DNA from: Lewinellaceae bacterium
Lineage (GTDB): Bacteria; Bacteroidota; Bacteroidia; Chitinophagales; Saprospiraceae
Length of the DNA stretch: 64,000 nt
Reading direction: 5' to 3'
Assembly (NCBI GenBank): GCA_020636005.1
Contig: JACJYR010000002.1
Coordinates: forward strand, 868,001-932,000
Shown here piece after piece: positions 54,747 to 63,700 of the stretch. The notes under the pieces were generated by a model. The model saw only the letters and a list, made by a program, of their open reading frames with translations, did no database searches and was not told where the DNA came from. Position numbers and translations under genes: made by a program. Each line of letters starts with the position of its first letter. Within the stretch, counting starts at the first letter, position 1.

Positions 54747-55175
54747 TCAAACCTTGAGCAGGTTGACGGCCTCCTGTTTAAGTTGCTGCAGTGCGATCTG
54801 CGTCGGGCGGGGCAATGGGAGTGCCGCACCTTCCAGGCCGCTTACGATGGCCTCTTTTACACTCTTTCCTGTAGCCACCTCATTGCGGATGGCAGAGAAA
54901 TAGTTGAACTTTCTTTGTAGTGCATCAAAAAAAGGCGAACCCGGGTTGGCCTTCATTTGAGCTACCAACTGCTCCATCTCCAGTAACAGTTTGCTGTCAG
55001 CCTGGCCGGAAACAACAAAGTTGCCTACCGGCTGGGCATACAAGGCAGTACCGTTGGACACGGATACAAGCGTAGTTGCCTGGGCTTGAGCTGCCAACTT
55101 CCCTGCCCCGAAAAAGACAAAGGAGAAAGCGAGCAACAACCCCAAAACGGCGTTTTTGGAATACACTCTTTTCAT
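54747..55175 (-). CDS. Small secreted protein of unknown function
   Basis: 142 residues from ATG 55175. The N-terminus MKRVYSKNAVLGLLLAFSFVFFGAGKLAAQA is a signal peptide. The mature part (about 32-142) is helical and includes DSKLLLEMEQLVAQMKANPGSPFFDALQRKFNYFSAIRNEV. It ends 45 bases before the giant P-domain gene and shares its promoter and the leader terminator at 55242-55286, so it may be a chaperone or co-secreted partner. I do not recognise a family. The longer frame upstream (to 55340) runs through the leader hairpin and is rejected. Confidence 0.7.
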   Translation of the reverse strand: MKRVYSKNAVLGLLLAFSFVFFGAGKLAAQAQATTLVSVSNGTALYAQPVGNFVVSGQADSKLLLEMEQLVAQMKANPGSPFFDALQRKFNYFSAIRNEVATGKSVKEAIVSGLEGAALPLPRPTQIALQQLKQEAVNLLKV

Positions 55176-55241
55176 AGGATTAAGATTTAGATTTAAAAAA
55201 ATATTAATGGTTTGAAATTCCAGGTAGGGTGCCGAATGGGC

Positions 55242-55286
55242 AATAAAAAAGGCGTCCGCTATGCGCCGTTTGCGCAAGCGAACGCC
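55242..55286 (-). terminator. Leader terminator/attenuator before the small secreted protein
   Basis: On minus, GGCGTTCGCT pairs with AGCGGACGCC with one mismatch, with an inner TGCGC/GCGCA around a five-base loop, followed directly by TTTTTTATT. This is a strong intrinsic terminator, but the nearest gene on that strand begins about 67 bases downstream and nothing is coded upstream on minus for about 850 bases. It therefore looks like an attenuator in the 5' leader of the 54747-47928 operon. Confidence 0.7.
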
Positions 55287-55820
55287 CGAACTCGTTGAAA
55301 TAAAAATATCTTTAGCTTGTGTAAGATTCGTTTGCTGCATGGATTATAATTCGTACTAAAAAACCTCTTCCCCTAAATGGCCGGAACTTAACAGAAATCC
55401 AGAAATCAAAGATTCCCAATACGATCAGGCCAGGGATACATCAGAACAAAGCATAGCAATCGCAGGGGCATAACTGCCAGTGCGTTAAACCCGTTTATTT
55501 TGGTCAAAGAAATTTATCTACTTAAAAAGTGCCTTAACGATATTGAACAAACAGATGTGAATCTTAAACCGGAAAGATTTTCCAGTCGGACTTTAACGTA
55601 TTTTGGTAAGATGCCTTAAAACGAACAATCGGTAGATGGGAAAACTGATACTTGATTGGAAAACCTTGGGTAGGTTCTCACTGGTTTGGATTATAATCTG
55701 TTGTTTAAAATTCAAAAAAACATTTCAATGAAAAACATATCTGATCGAAATCGGACACAATATTAGACCCACAATGCCCCGAAAGCAAAGATTTGAGGTG
55801 AAAGAAAATTTTTTTAATCA

Positions 55821-55860
55821 AGATTAAAAGGAGATTAAAATTTTAATCTCCTTTTAATCT
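55821..55860. repeat. Perfect 40-bp palindrome
   Basis: The twenty bases AGATTAAAAGGAGATTAAAA are followed with no spacer by their exact reverse complement. Each half contains GATTAAAA twice. It lies 62 bases before the purD -7 box. A dimeric-regulator operator, a bidirectional transcription signal or a cruciform are all possible. Confidence 0.85.
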
Positions 55861-55922
55861 ACCCTTGGCGCAAACTTGGAAAGGGTGTTTTCGCACTGCC
55901 TCCCACTATCCATTCCAACCAC

Positions 55923-55930
55923 TATATTTG
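55923..55930 (+). promoter_or_regulatory. Putative purD -7 box (TATATTTG)
   Basis: A perfect TAnnTTTG on plus with a leader of about 130 bases. No clear -33 TTG at the right distance. Confidence 0.45.
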
Positions 55931-56064
55931 CCGCCAACGGAATCACCGTATTTTATTTTGTGTGATGAGGCGTTGCCGGATTCGTTTTGAATAAACACAG
56001 CTAAATGAATGCCGCCCCACTTCGTCGAATCGCAGGAAGTACAAATATTAACTAGTCTATCCTT

Positions 56065-57336
56065 ATGAAAATACTCCTTCTCGGCAACGGTGGCAGGGAA
56101 CATGCCCTGGCCTGGAAAATGGCCCAAAGCCCGCTATGCAGCAAACTCTATTTTGCACCCGGCAATGCAGGCACGGCCGAATACGGTGAAAACGTGGCCA
56201 TTGATCCGGAAGATAATAGCGCCATTTATGAATTGGTACTGGATCGCTCAATAGATATGGTTGTCGTGGGGCCGGAAGCCCCGTTGGTGAACGGCGTTTG
56301 GAACTACCTGAAACGGCTGCGCAGCACCTCCCATGTTCCGGTTATCGGCCCCTCCATGCAAGGCGCAAAACTCGAAGGGAGCAAGGCCTACGCTAAAAGA
56401 TTTATGCAGGAATTCGGCATCCCTACCGCTGGGTACAGGGAATTCAACACTTCGAAAGCTGCGGCGGCCATCCGTTTTATAAATAAGAAAGCTGTGCCGC
56501 CTATTGTGCTTAAAGCTGACGGCCTGGCCGCCGGGAAAGGGGTCGTCATTTGTCCGGACAAAGAAGAGGCGCTGCGGGAATTACAGGAAATGCTAAGCGG
56601 GAAATTTGGCCAGGCAAGCCGTAAGGTCGTCATTGAGGAGTTCCTCTCCGGTATCGAGTTTAGCGTTTTTGCACTCACTGACGGAAGGGATTATAAAATC
56701 TTGCCCGTTGCCAAAGACTATAAACGGGTCGGCGAAGGCGATACCGGGCCAAACACGGGCGGCATGGGTGCTGTCTCCCCTCCCCCATTTGTAGATGAAA
56801 AGCTGATGCAAAAAGTAGAAGACCGGATCATCCGGCCTACCATCCTCGGGTTGCAGAAAAGAGGCATCGAGTACCAAGGTTTTCTTTTTTTCGGTTTGAT
56901 AAAAGTGGGAGACGATCCGTTCGTCATCGAATACAACTGCCGCTTGGGCGACCCGGAAACAGAAGTCGTGCTGCCAAGAGTTAAAAATGATCTGGTGGAA
57001 CTTTTCCTTGCTGTTAAAGACCGCCGGTTAGCCGAAATGAAAATAATAGCAGATGAGCGGACGGCTACCACTATCATGCTCGTTTCGGGCGGTTATCCTG
57101 GTAGCTACGAAAAAGGGAAAGTTATCACGGGAATTGAAAATGTGAAAGACAGTATGGTTTTCCACGCCGGCACCACATCAGCGGGTGGCAAAATATTGAC
57201 CAACGGCGGGCGGGTTATCGCAGTTACTTCCTTGGGCAGAACCTTTCAGGATGCCTTGGTTATTTCCAATAAAAATGCAACTGCAATTGAATTTGAAGGA
57301 AAGTACTTCAGGAAGGATATCGGGTTCGATTTGTAG
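56065..57336 (+). CDS. purD: Phosphoribosylamine-glycine ligase (GAR synthetase)
   Basis: The 423-residue enzyme joins glycine to phosphoribosylamine in purine synthesis. It starts MKILLLGNGGREHALAWKM and shows VVVGPEAPLVNGVW, VLKADGLAAGKGV (ATP-grasp Lys), VVIEEFLSGIEFSVFALTDG, TGGMGAVSPPP and YNCRLGDPETEVVLPR (metal-binding Asn/Asp). All ATP-grasp residues look intact. It stands alone between two large secreted-protein genes. Confidence 0.97.
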   Translation: MKILLLGNGGREHALAWKMAQSPLCSKLYFAPGNAGTAEYGENVAIDPEDNSAIYELVLDRSIDMVVVGPEAPLVNGVWNYLKRLRSTSHVPVIGPSMQGAKLEGSKAYAKRFMQEFGIPTAGYREFNTSKAAAAIRFINKKAVPPIVLKADGLAAGKGVVICPDKEEALRELQEMLSGKFGQASRKVVIEEFLSGIEFSVFALTDGRDYKILPVAKDYKRVGEGDTGPNTGGMGAVSPPPFVDEKLMQKVEDRIIRPTILGLQKRGIEYQGFLFFGLIKVGDDPFVIEYNCRLGDPETEVVLPRVKNDLVELFLAVKDRRLAEMKIIADERTATTIMLVSGGYPGSYEKGKVITGIENVKDSMVFHAGTTSAGGKILTNGGRVIAVTSLGRTFQDALVISNKNATAIEFEGKYFRKDIGFDL

Positions 57337-57737
57337 AAACAGCAAAAAATACCTTCTCTATTGTGTTTTTGAAAACAATAGGGCTTATGTGGAATAATTT
57401 TGTAAGCGCACCGCCGAATAGAAGTCAGGGATAAATTCAAGTTCCCCCTAACCTGACCACCTTGAAAATTTGGGCGACTAATACGAAAAATTTCCTCATA
57501 ATATCTAATGCCCTATAGAACGTAAGCAAGTGACAGGGGGCGAATGTGTTTTTTCAAAAACAAACCTCCATAGGGAACTCCAGCCCTATCCATACTTCAA
57601 AAAAAAAATTGGCGCTCCGACCGGTCGGCATTTTCAGAAGACTTGTTTATCTCTAAAATGCCGGCTTGCCAAAGCGCCAATTTGTCGCTCAACATGGGTT
57701 TACACAACCCAGTAGATGCTAATCACGGATCATTTCA
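57337..57737. other. Spacer between purD and the partial giant adhesin
   Basis: It contains a weak palindrome after purD (CTATTGT ... AACAATAG at 57358-57382) and the large terminator of the giant gene at 57598-57682. No gene. Confidence 0.6.
57598..57682 (-). terminator. Two-part terminator after the partial giant adhesin
   Basis: Outer arms AATTGGCGCT (57607-57616) and AGCGCCAATT (57673-57682) enclose inner arms GGCATTTT (57627-57634) and AAAATGCC (57655-57662). On minus it is followed by a run of about ten T. It begins about 55 bases after the stop codon. Confidence 0.75.
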
Positions 57738-60700
57738 TCAGTAACGTTTGGTCGAGTAAAACTTCAGGGAACCCTGCATCCCGGTTTCAGTCCTGTACTC
57801 AATGAAGTAAAGACCTTCCTCTATAGGATACTTACCAAAGTCAATCTTGAGCAGGTGGTCTTGTTGACCATCAACCTCTATCAGCCCAAGTTGGCGACCG
57901 TATTGGTTCACAATTTTGACTTCCACATCCTGGCTGGAAAGTGCTTCGAGATTCAAATAAATGTAATCTGCAGCAGGGTTGGGAAATACCTGGACCTTGT
58001 CCGAAAGCGGCTTGCAATCCACCAGCCTGACATCGGAATACTCTTCGGTACCATCCTGGTGCTTAATCTCAAGTCGGTAGTAATTTTTGCCGATTACAGG
58101 TATTCTATCAGCCCTCAAATAGCTGCCTCCCGAAGCTCCATAAACGGATAGCTCAGCGACGATTATGTGGTAGGTCATTCCGCCGTCTGTTGACTTTTGG
58201 ACAAAGTAGATGTCATTCTCGTATTCCGCATCTACTTTCCAGTAGAGATCAACTATGCTTCCGTTCATTTGGGCATCAAAGAAGATTTCACCTGAAGAAT
58301 AGGTTGATCCTGAATGTTGAGGCCCTACGAGCGGGTTCATGTTTGAGCAGTCTGTATTCACTGCCTGCACACTGTCGCAAGTTGTTTTGTTGAGGAAAAT
58401 GGAGATCTGGTTGCCCACCCCGCCATTATTGATGAGATCATAAATGGCGCAGCAATCCGTCAAATTGAAGTTATGGGAAACAGTCAGGTTGTTCCCAACC
58501 GAGGTCAAGCCGTCCAAACCGTCCAGGGAGACAAGCTGGCCATTCGTTTTAATGGTCAAGCTGCCACCTATGGTAGCCAGGTTATCCAACCCGCCCATGT
58601 TGTTAAGGTGGGTGTTCATAATAGTTACATTGCCCGTAACCTGAATTATGTTGGACAAGTTGGCCAGGTTGGTTATCGTAGCATTCTGGATAAACAAGTT
58701 GCCATTGATAATGACGTAACACTGAGGCCAGGCATCCACGTCTGCTTGTGAGGCCAACACCACATTGCCATTATACGTGAGGTTGGCAAGCCCTTCGTCT
58801 ATCTGGCCGTCACAATTGTCATCTATACCGTTGCAAATCTCCGTCGCCCCTGGGTGGATAGCAGCATTGTTGTCGTTGCAGTCCAGCAGCGTAATGGACA
58901 ACAGATCCGCAGCAATCTTGTATCCGTATGGCTGTAAGCATTGAATCAAGGTGTCTCCAGTTGTATAACCATCGTTGTCAATATCCTCGTACCAAACCTG
59001 TCCATAAGTCTGGGTAGGATCGGAGTCGTTGCAGTCTGGATCCATGGACAACAGTTCAGAGGCCAGTTTGTAGCCAGGAGGCCGTGTACACGATACGACC
59101 GTGACGCCATTGCAATGATAACCGTCATCATCCCAATCCAAATACCAGGTTGGAGGCGGTGGGCCGGCGTTCACCGTGGCGGTAGTAGTATAGGTACACA
59201 AAGCAGTCTTCTGCACTTGGACTACGATATTATAGACACCAGGTGACAGGAACTCAAAAAATCCTACTGCATTGAACGTAGCCCCTCCGTCAATAGAGTA
59301 GAGCGGCTGGCCGCCTGGCACATCAACCGAAATGGTAATGGTGCCGTCCCCGTAGTTCTCACAACTTTCATCTTCTACCTGAATGTCAATGTTGGTGATG
59401 AAAGAAGGAATAGTCACGGTAGCGGTGCAAGTACTGGTCAACCCTTTTGTATCAACAACCGTCAAGGTCACTGTATTCGTACCAACATCGGCACAGGTAA
59501 AGTTCGTCTGCGATAAATACATGTTCGCAATACCGCAGTTGTCTGATGAACCATTGTTAATCATAGCAGGGGTAATGTTTACCTCGCCTGTATTCGGATC
59601 AAGGGCAACAGTGATGTTTTGACAAATGGCCGTTGGCGGCTCTGAATCGCCATTCATGATCATAATCCAATCGTTGGCCATACAACCATTTGCATCTGTC
59701 ACCTTGATATCGTAAGTAGCTTCTGCCAGGTTAGTTCGATCTTCCGGATTGTTCGGCCCCGCCAGGTCTGCCCAATCATAGGTGTACGGAGCTGTGCCGC
59801 CCGTGACCGTAATATCGATAGCTCCATCACTCGCCCCTGCACAAGAAACATTGGTTACAACATAAGTAATGACAATTGGCTGTGGCTCATTGACAACAAA
59901 AGAAGCAGTTGCGGTGCACCCTTTCGTATCGGTAACTGTGACGGAATAAGTGCCGGGCGCCAGCCCTGTCCGATCCGCTGGATTGTTAGACCCCAGGAGA
60001 TCTGCCCAGTTGTAGGTATAACCAGGCGTACCTCCGCTAACAGTTACGTCAATGGATCCATTGGTATCACCATTACAGGAAACATTTGCAACAACGGCTG
60101 TAATGCTTATTGGTGCAGGCTGGCCCACAGTGGCACTGCTGGATAGCGTACAGCCATTCTGATCAGTAACGGTAACGGTATAAGTGCCTGCCGGTAATCC
60201 AGACCGATCTTCCGTATTATTAGTACCTGCGACATCCGCCCAATCGTAAGTATAAGGCGATGTGCCACCGTTTACAGTGAGGTTGATTGCACCATTGGCT
60301 CCTCCGTTACAGTCCACATTCGTCACCGTAGTAGCCAGTACAAGTGCAGTTGGTTGCGTAATGGTTACGCTTGCCGTTGAGCTACAACCATTACCGTCTG
60401 TTACAATGACTGAATAGGTACCAGGAGCAAGACCCGACCTGTCCTCTGTGTCATTGTTGCCTGGAATATCAAGCCAATCATAAACATAACCACTACCTGA
60501 CCCACCGCTCACGGAAATGTCAATGGAGCCGTTGTTTGCACCATTGCAACTTACGTTGGTTGGTATAGCGGAAATGACTGGAAGTGAATTGACCGTTACA
60601 GTTTTGCTGCAAGTGCTTGAGCAAGAATTGCCGTTAGAGATGGTCAATGTCAAGGAGAAACTACCAGCAGCGCCTGCATTTACAGTCACCGTTTGTTGAT

Positions 60701-63700
60701 TGGCAAGTCCAGCAATTGTGCCATTACCTGTTATGCTCCAGGCATACGATCCCAAACCTGCTGGTGCAGTATAGATAATGCCTGTGGAATTGGCGCAAAC
60801 ACCATCTGGGCCAGTTACAATGCATCCACTCAATCCGGTAATGTTCACTGTGAGACTACATGTGCTGGAACAACCATTACCGTCAACAATGGTGAGCGTT
60901 AAAATATAGGATCCAGAACCTCCTGCATCCACTGTCACATCTTGTTGATTAGTTGGACTTGTAATCGTGCCATTGCCACTTATACTCCAGGCGTAGATTG
61001 CCATACCCGCAGGGGCGCCGTAGCTGTTACCTGTGGATCCTGAACAAACTAAGGCAGGCCCATTAATGCTGCATGCTGGTGCAGCATTAATTGTCAATTG
61101 TACGCTCGCTGTGTTCGGGCAGGCGCCGTTGGTTGCATAGGTCACCGTGTAGGTGCCAGGCGTACTGGCACTAAGATCTATCGTGCCAGTAGCAGAACCT
61201 ATTACCAAGCCCGCAGGCGTGGCGGTAAAGGTACCGCCCGGAAGGCCCGTCACCGTTGGAGTCGGGTTCGGACCGTTGGCGCAGAAACTCGCCGCAGGGT
61301 AGCTGAACGACGCATCGTCCAGGAGGCCGACCGTCACCGTGAAGGTACAGCTGCCCGTGCAGCCGTTCCCGTCCGTGTAGGTATAGGTCACCGTGTTCGT
61401 CGTACCAACGCCTGCACTGTAGCTCGTCCCAGTCACGCCAGTGCCAGAGAATACACCGCCCGCAGGCGTGGCGCCAAGGGCCGCCAGGTTCAGCGGGAGC
61501 GCAGTGGCGCACACCGACTGGTTCCCAGGGCAACTCACCATTGGCGCTGCGTTCACCGTCACCGTGAAGGTACAGCTGCCCGTGCAGCCGTTCCCGTCCG
61601 TGTAGGTATAGGTCACCGTGTTCGTCGTGCCGGCAGCCGCCGTGTAGCTCGTCCCCGTCACGCCAGTGCCCGTGAACACGCCGCCCGCAGGCGTGGCACC
61701 AAGGGCCGCCAGGTTCAGCGGAAGCGCAGAGGCGCACACCGACTGGTTGCCGGGGCAGTTTACCACAGGCGCAGCGTACACCACCAGGCTCTGCGTCGAA
61801 CTGTTCGGGCAGGGGCCGTTCGTCGTGTACGTCACCGTATAGTTGCCCGGCACGCTGGCGCTCACGTCTATCGTGCCCGAACCCGAGAGCACCAGGCCCG
61901 CAGGGGCCGCCGTGAACGTGCCACCGGGGAGGCCCGTCACCGTCGCCGACGGGTCGGGCCCGTTGGCGCAGAAGCTCGTCGCTGGGTAGCTGAACGACGC
62001 ATCGTCCAGGAGGCCGACCGTCACCGTGAAGGTACAGCTGCCCGTGCAGCCGTTCCCGTCCGTGTAGGTATAGGTCACCGTGTTCGTCGTGCCGGCAGCG
62101 GCCGTGTAGCTCGTCCCCGTCACGCCCGTGCCCGTGAACACGCCGCCCGCAGGCGTGGCCCCAAGGGCCGAAAGGTCCAGCGGGAGCGCAAGCACGCACA
62201 CCGACTGGTTGCCGGGGCAGTTCACCACTGGCGCAGCGTTGATGGTGATGGGCTGGGTGGCGGTGTTCGGGCAGGGCCCGTTGGTCGTGTAGGTCACCGT
62301 GTAGGTGCCGGGGGTGCTGGCGCTCACGTCAACCGTACCGGAACCGGTGCTTATCACCAGGCCCGCAGGCGTGGCGGTAAAGGTGCCGCCAGGAAGGCCC
62401 GTCACCGTTGGCGTCGGATCAGGACCGTTGGCGCAGAAACTCGTGGCGGGGTAGCTGAACGTGGCGTCGTCCAGAAGCCCCACTGTTATGGTAAAGGTAC
62501 AGCTGCCCGTGCAGCCGTTCCCGTCCGTATAGGTATAGGTCACCGTATTCGTCGTGCCGGCAGCCGCCGTGTAGCTCGTCCCCGTCACGCCCGTGCCAGT
62601 GAACACGCCGCCCGCAGGCGTGGCCCCAAGGGCCGAAAGGTCCAGCGGGAGCGCAAGCACGCACACCGACTGGTTGCCGGGGCAGTTCACCACTGGCGCA
62701 GCGTTGATGGTGATGGGCTGGGTGGCGGTGTTCGGGCAGGGCCCGTTGGTCGTGTAGGTCACCGTGTAGGTGCCGGGGGTGCTGGCGCTAACGTCAACCG
62801 TCCCCGAGCCGGCGCTTATCACCAGGCCCGCAGGCGTGGCCGTGAACGTGCCGCCAGGTAGGCCCGTCACCGTCGGTGTCGGATCCGGACCGTTGGCGCA
62901 GAAGCTCGCCGCTGGGTAGCTGAACGACGCATCGCCCGGCGGGGCCACCGTCAACTGCACGCTGCCCATGTTCGGGCAGGGCCCGTTCGTGGTATAGGTC
63001 ACCGTGTAGGTCCCGGGGGTGCTGGCGCTAACGTCAACCGTCCCGGAGCCGGCGCTTATCACCAGGCCCGCAGGCGTGGCGGTAAAGGTGCCGCCCGCAA
63101 GGCCCGTCACCGTTGGTGTCGGGTCTGGACCGTTGGCACAGAAACTCGCTGCGGGATAACTAAAGGACGCATCGTCCAGGAGGCCGACCGTCACCGTGAA
63201 GGTACAACTGCCCGTGCAGCCGTTCCCGTCCGTATAGGTATAGGTCACCGTGTTCGTCGTGCCGGCAGCGGCCGTGTAGCTCGTCCCCGTCACGCCAGTG
63301 CCCGTGAACACACCGCCCACAGGCGTGGCCCCAAGGGCCGAAAGGTCAAGCGGGAGCGCAAGTACGCACACCGACTGGTTGCCGGGGCAGTTCACCACGG
63401 GCGCAGCGTTGATGGTGACGGGCTGGGTGGCGGTGTTCGGGCAGGGCCCGTTGGTCGTGTAGGTCACCGTGTAGGTGCCGGGGGTGCTGGCGCTAACGTC
63501 AACCGTCCCGGAGCCGGCGCTTATCACCAGGCCCGCAGGCGTGGCGGTAAAGGTACCGCCCGCAAGGCCCGTCACAGTCGGCGTCGGGTCTGGACCGTTG
63601 GCACAGAAACTCGCGGCGGGATAACTAAAGGACGCATCGTCCAGGAGGCCGACCGTCACCGTGAAGGTACAGCTGCCCGTGCAGCCGTTCCCGTCCGTAT

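Larger units (their letters stand above)
55176..56064. other. Long non-coding region upstream of the small secreted protein and purD
   Basis: About 890 bases without a supported gene, AT-rich from about 55300. It contains the leader terminator at 55242-55286, a perfect 40-bp palindrome (55821-55860) and a TATATTTG box for purD (55923-55930). It could hold an unrecognised regulatory RNA; I see no protein-coding pattern. Confidence 0.6.

Noticed and set aside
61098..62861. Long open frame of 587 codons on plus across the adhesin repeats, rich in Arg/Gly/His
   Set aside because: It is antisense to the repetitive coding region. Its composition is what the complement of Thr/Gly/Val repeat codons produces, and it has no motif.
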